DNA from: Clostridia bacterium
GTDB lineage: Bacteria > Bacillota > Clostridia > Oscillospirales > Acutalibacteraceae
Direction: 5' to 3'
Length of the DNA stretch: 64,000 nt
Assembly: GCA_017550625.1 (NCBI GenBank)
Contig: JAFZOL010000044.1
Coordinates: 1-64,000 of the forward strand
Shown: positions 19,153 to 28,941 of the stretch, piece after piece
How positions within the stretch are numbered: position 1 is the stretch's first letter
Layout of the letters: every line of letters starts with the position of its first letter
The notes under the pieces: model-generated
Told to the model about the DNA's origin: nothing
Seen by the model: only the letters and a program-made list of their open reading frames with translations
Databases searched by the model: none
Program-made: the position numbers and the translations under genes

Positions 19153-20442
19153 ATGAAAAAGACCATCAGCGTTCTCGTCGCCGTGCTCATGCTGGCGCTC
19201 GTGATGGCGCCCGCCGTCATGGCCGAAGGCGCGCACACCGTGACCTTCACGCCCTCGTCCGGCACGCTCGAGAACTACGGCGTCACGGAGGATACCTATT
19301 ACTTCGTGCGCAGCCTCGAGGGAAGAATGGAATTCGAAGAGGATCCCAACGGCAAGTATTATCTCGCGAACGACGGGTATTACTACACCGCCGACCGCAT
19401 TATGTTCGATCCCAACGATCCCAGCCCCAGAACCACCTATTCGCCCGTGCGCTATGAAGGCACCGTGAGCGTGGAAGACGGCGAGATCGTGTCGTTCAAG
19501 GTCCTCACGAACGAAGTTTACAGCGCCGCCACCGTGGCGGTGTCCGTCAACGGCGAGCGCATCTATCCCGACAGCGTGGGCGAGTATAAGCTCTATGCCG
19601 ATCAGGATTACGTGGTCACCGTCAACGAAGAGGCCCTCGTGCGCAACCACTTCTCGGTGAAGCTCACGTCCGGCGAAGGCTATTCCGTCAAGAACATCAA
19701 GGGTGAGAGCGCCCACTTCGCCCTCTACGGCGACGACTTCAGGTTCCGCGTCAAGATCGGCTCCGGCTATTCCGACGCCGACCTCAAGGTGTCCGTTGTC
19801 CGCGGCAATAACGATCTTGCCGAGTTCATCGGCGATGACGACGACATGGCCGCCGCGCAGGCGTTCATCGGCTTCGGCGCCGAGACCCTCGTGTCCGACG
19901 GCATCGACGCCGACGGCTGCCGCACCTACACCATCAAAAACGTCACCGGCGACTGCAAGGTCGTGGTGTCCGGCGTGCGCACGCAGAAGAAGGCCGACAT
20001 CGTCACCTATCTCAAGCGCATCCTCAAGATGATCCTCGACGCCCTGCACATCGACTCCTCGTTCCTCGGCAACATCGATGAAATGGTCGCCTACCGCGAC
20101 GTGCATTTCGACGACAGAGCCCTCGAGGGCGTTGACGCCGACTACATGCTGCTCTCCGGCGTGTTCGACGAGTTCAAGCCCACGATGGAGGATGAAAACG
20201 GCCTCGGCTACTTCACCGTGATGAACGGCGAAAGCGTCACCGTGCGCCTGTCCACGAAGGATAAGACCCTCGTGAACCGCCTCGGCGTCAAGTGGAAGAT
20301 CGGCGGCGGCGAAGAAGTGACCGCCTACGCCAACACCTGGACGGCGTCCTACGACGTGTCCACCGGCTACGTGTATTACTCCACCACCTTCTCGGTGGAC
20401 AACATCACCGACGTCGCGTACATCACGCTGGTCGTCGCGTAA
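19153..20442 (+). CDS. Secreted protein of unknown function
   Basis: A 429-aa protein with a clear signal peptide (MKKTISVLVAVLMLAL..APAVMA, about 1-24). I recognise no catalytic motif. The sequence is mostly beta-strand-like, rich in Tyr, Asp and Val, with segments resembling Ig- or carbohydrate-module strands (YTIKNVTGDCKVVVSG around 258-275). A basic amphipathic helix (IVTYLKRILKMILDAL, about 283-298) interrupts it. It stands alone between its own strong promoter and terminator, so it is probably abundant and independently regulated. Confidence 0.75.
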   Translation: MKKTISVLVAVLMLALVMAPAVMAEGAHTVTFTPSSGTLENYGVTEDTYYFVRSLEGRMEFEEDPNGKYYLANDGYYYTADRIMFDPNDPSPRTTYSPVRYEGTVSVEDGEIVSFKVLTNEVYSAATVAVSVNGERIYPDSVGEYKLYADQDYVVTVNEEALVRNHFSVKLTSGEGYSVKNIKGESAHFALYGDDFRFRVKIGSGYSDADLKVSVVRGNNDLAEFIGDDDDMAAAQAFIGFGAETLVSDGIDADGCRTYTIKNVTGDCKVVVSGVRTQKKADIVTYLKRILKMILDALHIDSSFLGNIDEMVAYRDVHFDDRALEGVDADYMLLSGVFDEFKPTMEDENGLGYFTVMNGESVTVRLSTKDKTLVNRLGVKWKIGGGEEVTAYANTWTASYDVSTGYVYYSTTFSVDNITDVAYITLVVA

Positions 20443-20460
20443 ATCCAGCGCCAACCAAAA

Positions 20461-20491
20461 ACAAAAAAACGCCCCCCGGGGCGTTTTTTTT
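20461..20491 (+). terminator. Rho-independent terminator
   Basis: An A-tract, then the stem CGCCCC / GGGGCG, then eight T residues; potentially bidirectional. Confidence 0.85.
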
Positions 20492-20539
20492 ATGCTTTTT
20501 TCCGCAAACTAAACCCATCGAAAGGCGGGAAAAACGCGT

Positions 20540-23500
20540 ATGAACGACTATCGCGGGGCGCTTAAAAAAGCTCAGCGCGCCCTGAAGACCCACATGAAAA
20601 CGGCGGCCGAAGGCGAAAAAGAACAGGACGTCTGGCTGCGCGAAAACGAAACGATGCTCCGCTCTGCCCTGTCCGCGGGGCGGCGCCTTTGCCGCGCCCG
20701 CGCCGAAAACATGCCGGTCGAAACGGCGCTCCGGTTCGCCGACGACCTCTGCGCTTTGACCGTTTCGGGCGCTCACGACCCCGGTCCAGACGCTGCCGCC
20801 GGCGTGCTCACGCGCGCGTTTTCGGGCGCCGTGCTTACGTTTTCGCAGACGGAAAAGCTGCCGGTCCTGCTGTTCTCCGCGCTGGCGCTGCGCGCCGCCG
20901 GCGACGCTGGCACGCCCCGGTTCCCCGACCGGGTGCGGGCGTTCTACGCCCTCAGGCGCGTGGACTTCAACGCCCTTTTCCCGGCGCTGTGCGCGGGCGA
21001 AGGGCTGTTGGAGCAGGACCCAGCCGGGGTCTATCCGCAGATGTCGCTTCGCACGAAAAAGAGCTACCGCCGCGCCTATGCCGCGGCCGCGAGGCGGGCG
21101 AAAACGGACGAAAAAACCTATCTCGAGGCTTTACTCGCGCGCGCGAAGCGCGAGGGGCGGCACGTCGGCGACTATCTCAAACCGAAGTCCCGCGCCCCGG
21201 TCGGCGCGCTGCTTCTGCTTGCCCAGGCCGGGTCCGCGCGCGCGGCGGCACTCGCCCTCGGCTTTTTCGCTGTCAAAGCGGCGGGCGTGCCCGAGGGGTG
21301 GACTTATGCCGCGGCAGGGCTCGCGTTCGCAGGCGTGCTGTTTTTCCCGTTCTACACCCTCCTCCAGCCTCTGTTCTATAAGCTCGGCGCGGCGACGCTT
21401 CCCCCGCGAGAATTGCCGTCCCTCGACCCCGACCGGGCCGGTTTCTCGCCCCCGCCGTCGCTCATCGTCGTGTCGGCGATTTTGCCCGCCGCCCCGGCGG
21501 CCGCCTCGTGGGAGCGCAAACTCAGCGACCTGTATTTTGCTTCCCGCGTGCCCGATACGGGCGTGTTGCTGCTGCTCGACAAAAAGAGCGCCGACACGCC
21601 GTTTCTGCCGTCCGACGAAACGGACCTTCAGGCGGTCAGGCGGCTCGTCGACCGCCTCAACGCCGCCGGCGGGCGCTTCGCGTTCGCGCTTCGCCCCCGC
21701 GTGAAAAACGAAACGGACGACGACTACTGCGGATATGAACGCAAGCGCGGCGCGCTGACCGCCCTGTCCGTCCTGCTGACGGATGGGGACGGTTCGGCCT
21801 TCGAGGCGCTCGGCGGCGATCTCACGCTTCTTAAAAACAGGGAATATATGCTCGCCCTCGATCAGGATACCGAGCTGCCGTTCGGCGCGCTTTCAAAGCT
21901 GCTCGCGGTCGCCTGCCACCCGCTGAACCGGGATTACGGCTGCTTCGCGCCCCGCGCCGAAAGCGTTGAAACACCCGGCTCCACGCTGTTTCAGGCGCTG
22001 TTCACGGGCGGCGGGCTCACGGCCTACGCCCCCGCGGTGTCGGAGTTCTATATGGACGCCTTCGGGCAGGGGATCTTCTGCGGCAAGGGGCTCCTGAACG
22101 TCCGCCGCTATCGCGAGACCTGCGCCGAGGCGTTCGCCCCGGGGCGCGTGCTCAGCCACGACGTGCTCGAGGGGGCGCTGATGAACACGGCCTTCGTGTC
22201 CGGCGTGCAGGTCGGCGAGCATTTTCCGTCCTCGCCGGGCGCGTGGCTGAACCGCCGCCACCGCTGGGTGCGCGGGGACGCGCAGAACCTCTTCTTTTTG
22301 TTCCGCCGCCCGCGGAAGGGCAAGTTCAACGCCCTCCACCGCTTCTGGCTCACCGACAGTCTGCGCCGCGCGCTCACCGCCCCCGCGGCCCTGCTCACGC
22401 TGCTCATCTCTGCGTTTCTGCCCTCCCCGGCGGCGCGGCTTCTCTTTCTGCTCGCCGTGCTTTCGGTCGCGGGCGACGTACTGCCGGACGTTGTTTCGCT
22501 TCTTTTGCGCGAAGGCTTCACGCTGCCGTTTTCGCGGCGGCTGCCGCCCGCGGCGCGCGCGCTCCTGCGCGGGCTGGCGCAATTCCTGCTCCTGCCCGCC
22601 TCGGCCGTCAACGATCTCGACGCCGTCGTGCGCGGCGTGTGGCGAACCTTGACAAAAAAACGCACGCTCGAATGGACCACCGCGGCAGCGGCGGAGCACG
22701 GCGACAAGCGCCCGGGGATCATGCTGCTCCCGGCGCTCGCGTCCTCCCTTCTCTTATCCTGCGGCGCGCTTTCTTGGCGCGCGGCGGCGATCCTGCTCCT
22801 TCTCGGGATTCCCTTCGCCCTCTCGAACGGCATCCGGTTTAAAAACCCGCCGCGCGGGCTTTCTTTCCGCGACCGCGAGCAGCTCTCGGACTGGGCGGCC
22901 GCCACGTGGCGGTATTTCGCGAAGTACGCCGGGGAGGAGGACAACTTTCTCCCGCCCGACAACGTGCAGGAGCTGCCGAAGGCCGAGGTCGCGCACCGCA
23001 CCTCGCCCACGAACGTCGGGCTCTATCTCGTGTCGCTCCTGTCGGCGGCGGACCTCGGCTTCATCGGCGGGCGCGAGCTTGAAACGCGCCTGTCGGCGGC
23101 GCTCGCGTCCGTTTCGCGCCTGCCGCTCTGGCACGGCCTTCTCTATAACTGGTATGATACGCGCACGCTCGCTCCCTTGCACCCGGCCTTCGTGTCGAGC
23201 GTGGACTGCGGCAACTTTCTCGTGTGCCTCACCTGCCTCGAGGCGGGACTGCGCGAGCGGCGGCTCGACGCTCTGGCCGAAACCGTGCGCGCGCATATCG
23301 AAAAAGCGGAGCTTTCGGCGCTCTACGACGGCACGCGGCGGCTGTTTTACGTCGGATACGACGTCGCCGCCGGCAAAATGACCGACGCCGCCTACGAATG
23401 CGCCTTCTCCGAAACGCTGCTCACGTCTCTTTTCGCCGCGGCGAAGGGGCACGTGCCCGCGTCGCATTTCGCTGCCCTCAGCCGTCCCGTGGCGCGCAGC

Positions 23501-25963
23501 GGGGCGCGCCTGACTGCTCTCTCTTACACCGGCACACTGTTCGAATACCTCATGCCGGCCCTCTTTCTGCCCCTCATTCCGGGCGCGGGCCTCACCGAGG
23601 GGTGCCTATCTGCCCTCGCGGCGCAGAAAAAGGCCGTGCGCGGCACCCCCTTCCCGTGGGGGCGCACCGAGAGCGGGCGCTACGTGCTCGACGGGGCTTT
23701 AAGGTACGGCTACCGCGCCAACGGCGTCAAAAAGCTCGCCCTGAAGCCCGACGCCGCCGAGGAGCGGGTCTTCGCGCCCTACGCCTCTTTTCTCGCCCTC
23801 GCCGCCGACCCCGCCGGGGCGATGAAGAACCTTCGGCGCTTCCAAAAACTCGGCGCTTACGGGGCGTGCGGCTTTTACGAGGCGCTCGACTTCGAAGAGC
23901 GCGGCCTCGGCGAGGACTATATGGCCGTGCGCAGCTTCATGGCGCACCACGCGGGCATGTCGCTCGTCGCCGCCGCCAACGCCCTCACGTCCGGCGGCGC
24001 GGTGCGCCGCTTCCTCGCCGACCCCGAAATATCCGCTGCGGTCGGTCTCGTGCGTGAGCGTCTGCCCGCCCCGAACGCCCGCTTCGTCAAACGCAGCCGC
24101 GTCCCCGAAAAACGCCCGCGTCCGGCGCGCGTCCCCGCCCCCGGCAGGGCGGCGCTTTACCGCGCGGGCGAGGCGGCGCTTCTCTGCCTTGAATCAGGCG
24201 AAAACCGCCTGCTCGCGGGCGGGCTCTCGCTCTTTTCCGAAGGACTAAAGCTCCGCGTGTTCCGTGACGGCGCTCCCGTTTCGCTCCCGACGGGCGAATT
24301 GCTGCCCACGGGGCGCTATACGGCCGCCGAAGCCGACGGCGTTCTCGTCTCTGCGGGGCTGGGGCTGCTGCCGGACCGGCCGGTGTTCGCCCTGCCCGTG
24401 AAGATGAAAAGCGCAAAAGCGGCGGCCTTCCGGCTGCGCGTCACGGGCGTGCCGTATCTCTCCCCATTGTTCGCGCCGGACTTCCACACGGCGTTTCGCG
24501 AGCTGTTTGTTTCCGTGCGCGGGCGCGAGGGGCTCTCGGCCGCCGTGGCCGAAAAACGCCGGGGCGGCGAACCGGCGTTCGCCGTTGCCGTCGGCTTTTG
24601 GGATTCTTCTCCCTTCACGCTCGCGACCGACCGCGAGACCCTGCCCCCGCCCGGAACGCCTCTGCCCCCGCGCGAAAAGCGGCGGGGCAACGCCCCCGTC
24701 CTCGCCGTCGAAACGACGGTGCGCGTCCCGGCGGGCAGGTCGGTCGAAAAGGTGCTGCTCGTGGCCCCCGGCGCGTCGGCCGAAGAGGCGCTCACGCGCC
24801 TGACCGCAGTTCGAAAGCTCCCCCTGCCGCCGCTGTCGAAACTCGCGCCGAACGTCCTGCCCCCGGCGGCGGGGGAGCTCGTCTCGTCTTTATTTGACGG
24901 CAGCCGCCCCGCCGCGGTGACCGAAAACTTCGCGCCGCTGAGCGCGCTTTGGGAGCAGGGCGTGTCGGGCGACTGTCCGCTCGTCCGCCTGAAGGCCGAT
25001 TTTCTCCCGCGTTCGCGCGTGCGGGCTGCGGCGCGGCTCCACCGGCTGCTGCTTTTATCGGGGATCGAAACAGATCTGTTGCTGTTCACCGACCGCGCCC
25101 CCGCCTACGGCGAGACGCCGGCCGGCTCGCTCGGCGACCTTCTCCCGCGCGAGAGCGCGGCCATGCTCGGCAGGTCGCCCGGCGTGCACGTGATCGCGGG
25201 CGCGCTGACTTCACCCGCGTTCCGATCTGCCGCCGAGTCCGCCCCCGGCGTGTCCTATCCGCCCGCGCCGCGCCTTAACCCGCGAAAACCGCCCGCCCTT
25301 CTGCCCGTAAAGCCCCACGGCCCCGCCGAAAACGGCTTCGTGCCCGGCGGCTACTATATCGGTCTCGAAACTCCGCGCCCGTGGGGCAACGCGCTCGCGA
25401 ACAAAACGTTCGGCACGCTGCTCACGAACCGGTCGCTCGGCTGGACGTGGGCGCTCAACGCCCGCTTAAACCCCCTCACGCCGTGGTCCGCCGACGTCAC
25501 CCGCGCCCCGGGCGGCGAAACGCTGGCGCTCGAAACGGACGAAGGGACCTTCGACCTCGTGAACGGCGCGGCGGTCTATTTCTATCCCGAAAAGGCGGTG
25601 TATCTCGCGCGGGCGGGCAGAACGGGCGCGCGCGTGATCGTCCGCGTGCCCGAAAAGGGGATGGAAAAAACGGTCGAGGTCGTCCTGTCAACGGACGGGA
25701 CGCTTTGTTTCCGTGTGACCGGCTGGCTCGCGCCGCCCCCTGCGTCGGAACTGTCGCGGTGCGAAACGGGCGAGGGGAGGCTCACGTTCACGAACCCCGG
25801 CAACGCCGATTTCCCGGGTGTGATGACGGTATTCTGCCCCGGCGCGTCGGCTGAAACGGACGGCGTCACCGGCACGCTGACACGCTTCGCGTCCGCCGGC
25901 GAACCCGTGACGTTCACCCTGCGCTTCACGCTCGGCGACTATAGACAAGGAGGATGCTTATGA
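20540..25963 (+). CDS. Cyclic beta-1,2-glucan synthase-like protein, N-terminal part (GT84 + glycoamylase-like + GH94 beta-sandwich)
   Basis: A 1807-aa NdvB-type protein. The N-terminal cytoplasmic region carries the family signature LEQDPAGVYPQMSLRTKKSYRRA near 155. Membrane segments lie at about 235-280 and 615-680. The GT84 glycosyltransferase shows LALDQDTELPFGAL (about 436-449), SHDVLEGA (about 538) and RWVRGDAQ (about 575). A glycoamylase-like domain (EDNFLPPDNVQ, HRTSPTNVGLYL, FMAHHAGMS) runs from about 775 to 1160, then a GH94-type beta-sandwich to the end. Full-length NdvB proteins also carry the GH94 catalytic barrel; here that barrel is encoded by the next gene. The family makes and cyclises UDP-glucose-derived beta-1,2-glucan at the membrane. 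Confidence 0.85.
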   Translation: MNDYRGALKKAQRALKTHMKTAAEGEKEQDVWLRENETMLRSALSAGRRLCRARAENMPVETALRFADDLCALTVSGAHDPGPDAAAGVLTRAFSGAVLTFSQTEKLPVLLFSALALRAAGDAGTPRFPDRVRAFYALRRVDFNALFPALCAGEGLLEQDPAGVYPQMSLRTKKSYRRAYAAAARRAKTDEKTYLEALLARAKREGRHVGDYLKPKSRAPVGALLLLAQAGSARAAALALGFFAVKAAGVPEGWTYAAAGLAFAGVLFFPFYTLLQPLFYKLGAATLPPRELPSLDPDRAGFSPPPSLIVVSAILPAAPAAASWERKLSDLYFASRVPDTGVLLLLDKKSADTPFLPSDETDLQAVRRLVDRLNAAGGRFAFALRPRVKNETDDDYCGYERKRGALTALSVLLTDGDGSAFEALGGDLTLLKNREYMLALDQDTELPFGALSKLLAVACHPLNRDYGCFAPRAESVETPGSTLFQALFTGGGLTAYAPAVSEFYMDAFGQGIFCGKGLLNVRRYRETCAEAFAPGRVLSHDVLEGALMNTAFVSGVQVGEHFPSSPGAWLNRRHRWVRGDAQNLFFLFRRPRKGKFNALHRFWLTDSLRRALTAPAALLTLLISAFLPSPAARLLFLLAVLSVAGDVLPDVVSLLLREGFTLPFSRRLPPAARALLRGLAQFLLLPASAVNDLDAVVRGVWRTLTKKRTLEWTTAAAAEHGDKRPGIMLLPALASSLLLSCGALSWRAAAILLLLGIPFALSNGIRFKNPPRGLSFRDREQLSDWAAATWRYFAKYAGEEDNFLPPDNVQELPKAEVAHRTSPTNVGLYLVSLLSAADLGFIGGRELETRLSAALASVSRLPLWHGLLYNWYDTRTLAPLHPAFVSSVDCGNFLVCLTCLEAGLRERRLDALAETVRAHIEKAELSALYDGTRRLFYVGYDVAAGKMTDAAYECAFSETLLTSLFAAAKGHVPASHFAALSRPVARSGARLTALSYTGTLFEYLMPALFLPLIPGAGLTEGCLSALAAQKKAVRGTPFPWGRTESGRYVLDGALRYGYRANGVKKLALKPDAAEERVFAPYASFLALAADPAGAMKNLRRFQKLGAYGACGFYEALDFEERGLGEDYMAVRSFMAHHAGMSLVAAANALTSGGAVRRFLADPEISAAVGLVRERLPAPNARFVKRSRVPEKRPRPARVPAPGRAALYRAGEAALLCLESGENRLLAGGLSLFSEGLKLRVFRDGAPVSLPTGELLPTGRYTAAEADGVLVSAGLGLLPDRPVFALPVKMKSAKAAAFRLRVTGVPYLSPLFAPDFHTAFRELFVSVRGREGLSAAVAEKRRGGEPAFAVAVGFWDSSPFTLATDRETLPPPGTPLPPREKRRGNAPVLAVETTVRVPAGRSVEKVLLVAPGASAEEALTRLTAVRKLPLPPLSKLAPNVLPPAAGELVSSLFDGSRPAAVTENFAPLSALWEQGVSGDCPLVRLKADFLPRSRVRAAARLHRLLLLSGIETDLLLFTDRAPAYGETPAGSLGDLLPRESAAMLGRSPGVHVIAGALTSPAFRSAAESAPGVSYPPAPRLNPRKPPALLPVKPHGPAENGFVPGGYYIGLETPRPWGNALANKTFGTLLTNRSLGWTWALNARLNPLTPWSADVTRAPGGETLALETDEGTFDLVNGAAVYFYPEKAVYLARAGRTGARVIVRVPEKGMEKTVEVVLSTDGTLCFRVTGWLAPPPASELSRCETGEGRLTFTNPGNADFPGVMTVFCPGASAETDGVTGTLTRFASAGEPVTFTLRFTLGDYRQGGCL

Positions 25964-27171
25964 CCGACCCGCAGCGCGCGATGCTGCTGCATCAGGTCCG
26001 CGCCGTGCGGCTGAACGCGCGGGCATATCTATATCAGATCGGCGGGGCGTGGGGCTTCCGTGACCAATTGCAGGACTGCGCGAACCTCATCGACGTCGAC
26101 CCCAAGCCGCTCAGATTACAGATTTATCGCTGCGCCGCCGCGCAGTTCCCCGAGGGGGACGTTCTGCACTGGTTCCACGCGATCCCGCGCCCTTCGCCGC
26201 ACGCGCGGGGCGTCAGGTCCCGCTGCGCCGACGACCTGCTGTGGCTCCCTTGGGCGGCGGCAAAGCTGTTTGCCGCCGGCGAAACGGACTTTTTGTCCAA
26301 ACGCGTCCGCTTTCTCGCGGGCGAGCCGCTCGGCCCCGGCGAGGACGAGCGCTATGCCGATTTTTATCCGGGGACCGAAACCGGCACGGTGTATGATCAC
26401 TGTCTGCGCGCGCTCCGGCTTGCCGCCGGGCGGCGCGGCGGCAGGGGGCTGCCGGTGTTCGGCACGGGCGACTGGAACGACGCCCTCGGCGCCCTCGGCG
26501 CGGGCGAGAGCGTGTGGGCAGGGGAGTTCCTCGCCCTTGTGTGCGACCGCTTTCTGCCGGTCGCCGCCGCCTTCGGGACGGCCGGAGACGCCGCGTTCCT
26601 CACGGCACTCTCCGCCGATATGAAGCGCGCGGTGCTCGCGCACGGCTATAACGGCTTGTATTTCCTGCGCGGCTTTTACCCCGACGGCACGCCTCTCGGC
26701 CAAACACCCGACGGCGCCTGCGCGATCGACCTGCTGCCGCAGGCCTTCGCCGTGTTCGCCAATATCGGCACGCCCGAACAGCGGCGGAAAGCCCTGAAAA
26801 CCGCCTTCGACCGCCTCTATTCGCCCGAAACGCACACGCTCCGCCTCTTTTCGGCGCCCTTCGGCGAAGGGTCGCGGCGCGCGGGCTACGTCAACGACTA
26901 CCCCGAAGGCGTGCGCGAAAACGGCGGGCAGTATACCCACGCCGCACTTTGGTTTTGCCGCGCGCTCGAAGCCGAGGGCCTCACGGACCTCGCCGCCCTC
27001 GCCGACGAATGCGCCGACCCCGTCAAACGCTTTGCCTTCGACCCCGCGTTCCCGAACGAGCCCTATTTCGTCACCGCCGACGTCGGGCACGCCCCCGCGT
27101 CGCCGGGGCTCGCCGGATGGAGCGGCTACACGGGCGCGGCGGGCTGGCTCTTTTCTGCAAAATCCGTATAA
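25960..27171 (+). CDS. GH94-like catalytic barrel, detached C-terminal part of an NdvB homologue
   Basis: A 403-aa (alpha/alpha)6-barrel protein that aligns with the last domain of NdvB. Matches are YLYQIGGAWGFRDQLQD near the N-terminus, FPEGDVLHWFH, GVRSRCADDLLWLPWA, and GTGDWNDALG with the conserved GH94 acid Asp. GYVNDYPEGVRENGGQYTHA follows near residue 310. The ATG at 25960 overlaps the previous stop (ATGA) with AAGGAGG 6 nt upstream, better spacing than the in-frame ATG at 25954. No membrane segment is present, so it must associate with the upstream protein or act freely. The family phosphorolyses beta-1,2-glucan to set chain length. Confidence 0.83.
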   Translation: MTDPQRAMLLHQVRAVRLNARAYLYQIGGAWGFRDQLQDCANLIDVDPKPLRLQIYRCAAAQFPEGDVLHWFHAIPRPSPHARGVRSRCADDLLWLPWAAAKLFAAGETDFLSKRVRFLAGEPLGPGEDERYADFYPGTETGTVYDHCLRALRLAAGRRGGRGLPVFGTGDWNDALGALGAGESVWAGEFLALVCDRFLPVAAAFGTAGDAAFLTALSADMKRAVLAHGYNGLYFLRGFYPDGTPLGQTPDGACAIDLLPQAFAVFANIGTPEQRRKALKTAFDRLYSPETHTLRLFSAPFGEGSRRAGYVNDYPEGVRENGGQYTHAALWFCRALEAEGLTDLAALADECADPVKRFAFDPAFPNEPYFVTADVGHAPASPGLAGWSGYTGAAGWLFSAKSV

Positions 27172-27178
27172 AAAAAGC

Positions 27179-27207
27179 TTGCAAAAGATAGTGTACCATG
27201 ATATGAT
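27179..27207 (+). promoter_or_regulatory. Promoter for the alpha/beta-hydrolase-like / ABC operon
   Basis: TTGCAA at 27179-27184, a 17-nt spacer and TATGAT at 27202-27207, directly after the stop of the preceding gene. Confidence 0.72.
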
Positions 27208-27239
27208 ATACTAAACCTATTATGGAAAGAAGTAATGTC

Positions 27240-28181
27240 ATGGCTGAAACGTTGATCGTGATCCCGGGCTTCGGGCAGAGCGCGCTCAGAGAAGAAGGGG
27301 AGAACGGCCGTCCTCTCTGGCCGCCGCAGATCGACAGCGACACCCTGATCGGCAGAATGAAGGGCCCCTTCATGAAGCTGTTTTTCTTCCGGCGCGACGC
27401 GGGCTTTTCCGATACCGCCGAGGCGCTGCTCGGCGAGTATTCCGCGCCTCTGGCCTTCGGAAACGACGGCGAGCCGAAAACGCCCCGCAGGGCGTGGTCC
27501 GGCGAAAAGCTTCTCGGCGCGGCGTATCCCGGCGACGAGGTCAGGGCCCGCTATGAAAACGTTCACGTGTTCGGTTATGATTTTCTGCGCTCGCCCGTGG
27601 ATAACGCGGAACTGCTCAACGCGTTTCTCGAAGAAAAGAACGTCCAAAAGGCCGATTTTCTCACCGTGCAGTTCGGCGCGGGCGTGCTGCTGAGCTGCCT
27701 CTCGGCGCACGGGAGCGATAAAGTCGACAGGGCTTCCCTCCTCGCCCCCTGTTTTCAGGGCGTCGGCCTCGTGGCGGACGCCTACGACGGCAGCCTGACC
27801 GGCGACAAGGTGAAGGAGCTGCTCGGCAGGATCGACAATAAACAGATCGCGGGCATGCGCGAGATCCTCAAAATGGTGCCCCCCGAGGTGTTCGACGCCC
27901 TCGTTCAAAAGCTCGTCGGCCGCGGTCTCGACGACGTGATGCTCCGCTCGCCCGGCGTGTGGGCCACGGCAGACCCGGCGCGCGTGCCGGCGCTTGCCGC
28001 CAAAAAGCTCGCCGACCCCGAACTTTCGGCGGTGCGCGAAAAGGTCGAAGCCTACGCCGCCGTGCTCGCCGGCAGAGATTCCCTCCTGTCCGACGCCGTC
28101 GCGGTCACGGACGCCGACCCGATGAAGATCGGGCCCGACGACTGGCTCAAAGCATTGTCTCACTTAAAAGCGGACGCCTGA
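27240..28181 (+). CDS. LCAT-like alpha/beta-hydrolase-fold protein, nucleophile absent
   Basis: A 313-aa protein. The N-terminus (LIVIPGFGQSALRE, then GRPLWPP) resembles the opening of lecithin:cholesterol acyltransferase-like hydrolases, and FGYDFLRSPVDNAELL fits the family's YDWR-like region. The expected nucleophile elbow GHSMGG reads QFGAG at 144-148, so the serine is missing and the protein is unlikely to be a standard lipase or esterase. The ATG at 27240 is preferred because GGAAAG lies 10 nt upstream, whereas the ATG at 27222 has no ribosome site. It heads an operon with an ABC transporter. The family call is tentative. Confidence 0.5.
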   Translation: MAETLIVIPGFGQSALREEGENGRPLWPPQIDSDTLIGRMKGPFMKLFFFRRDAGFSDTAEALLGEYSAPLAFGNDGEPKTPRRAWSGEKLLGAAYPGDEVRARYENVHVFGYDFLRSPVDNAELLNAFLEEKNVQKADFLTVQFGAGVLLSCLSAHGSDKVDRASLLAPCFQGVGLVADAYDGSLTGDKVKELLGRIDNKQIAGMREILKMVPPEVFDALVQKLVGRGLDDVMLRSPGVWATADPARVPALAAKKLADPELSAVREKVEAYAAVLAGRDSLLSDAVAVTDADPMKIGPDDWLKALSHLKADA

Positions 28182-28227
28182 GGCGTCCCGTCCCCTCGCT
28201 TTCACCCTTCAGAAAGGATTACATAAC

Positions 28228-28941
28228 ATGGAAGAATTTGCTTTCAAGGTCAGAAAACTGGTCAAGGATTACGACCGGCACGTGGTGCTGGACAGCATCT
28301 CGTTCGACCTTCCCGCTGGCAAGATCGTCGGCCTTCTCGGCCCGAACGGCTGCGGCAAGACCACGCTGATGAAGATCCTCGCGGGCCTCATCCACGACTA
28401 TCACGGCATCGTGAAGGTCGGCGGCAAAAACGTTGGCACCGAGAGCAAGGCGAGCCTTGCCTATTTGCCGGACTGCGGCGTGTTCCCGGCGCGCTTCCGC
28501 ACGATCGACTGCATCAAATATTTCGCGGATTTCTTCAAGGATTTCGACCGCATGAAGGCGGTGCGCTTCGCGGAGGAATTCGGGCTGGATCTCAACCAGC
28601 GCATCAAGACCATGTCGAAGGGCATGCAGGAAAAGCTGCAGCTCCTGCTCGTGATGTCCCGCAAGGCGGACATCTACCTGCTGGACGAGCCGCTCGGCGG
28701 CGTGGACCCCGCGGCGCGCGAGGTGATCCTCGACATCATCATGAACAACTACAAAGAGCATTCCACCGTGGTGATCTCCACGCACCTTGTCAACGACCTG
28801 GAGCACAGCTTCGATCACGTGATGATGCTCGGCAAGGGCAAGATCCTTGTCAACACCTCGATCGACAACATCCGCGAAACCGGAAAGAGCGTTGAGGAAG
28901 TCTTTAAGGAGGTCATCGGCGATGCTTGGGAAGTTGATTAA
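28228..28941 (+). CDS. ABC transporter ATP-binding protein
   Basis: A 237-aa ATPase with Walker A GPNGCGKTT (about 37-45), a signature region reading MSKGMQEKLQLLL, Walker B IYLLDEPLGGVDP and the H-loop STHLV. This pattern is typical of the ATPases of two-component drug or lipid exporters whose permease is a separate six-helix protein. It overlaps the permease gene by 20 nt. Confidence 0.93.
   Translation: MEEFAFKVRKLVKDYDRHVVLDSISFDLPAGKIVGLLGPNGCGKTTLMKILAGLIHDYHGIVKVGGKNVGTESKASLAYLPDCGVFPARFRTIDCIKYFADFFKDFDRMKAVRFAEEFGLDLNQRIKTMSKGMQEKLQLLLVMSRKADIYLLDEPLGGVDPAAREVILDIIMNNYKEHSTVVISTHLVNDLEHSFDHVMMLGKGKILVNTSIDNIRETGKSVEEVFKEVIGDAWEVD

Noticed and set aside
25947..25963. Frameshift or sequencing error splitting the NdvB homologue
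   Set aside because: The junction has a well-spaced AAGGAGG and an ATGA overlap, and a stretch of linker seems absent rather than out of frame. Not excluded, but less likely.
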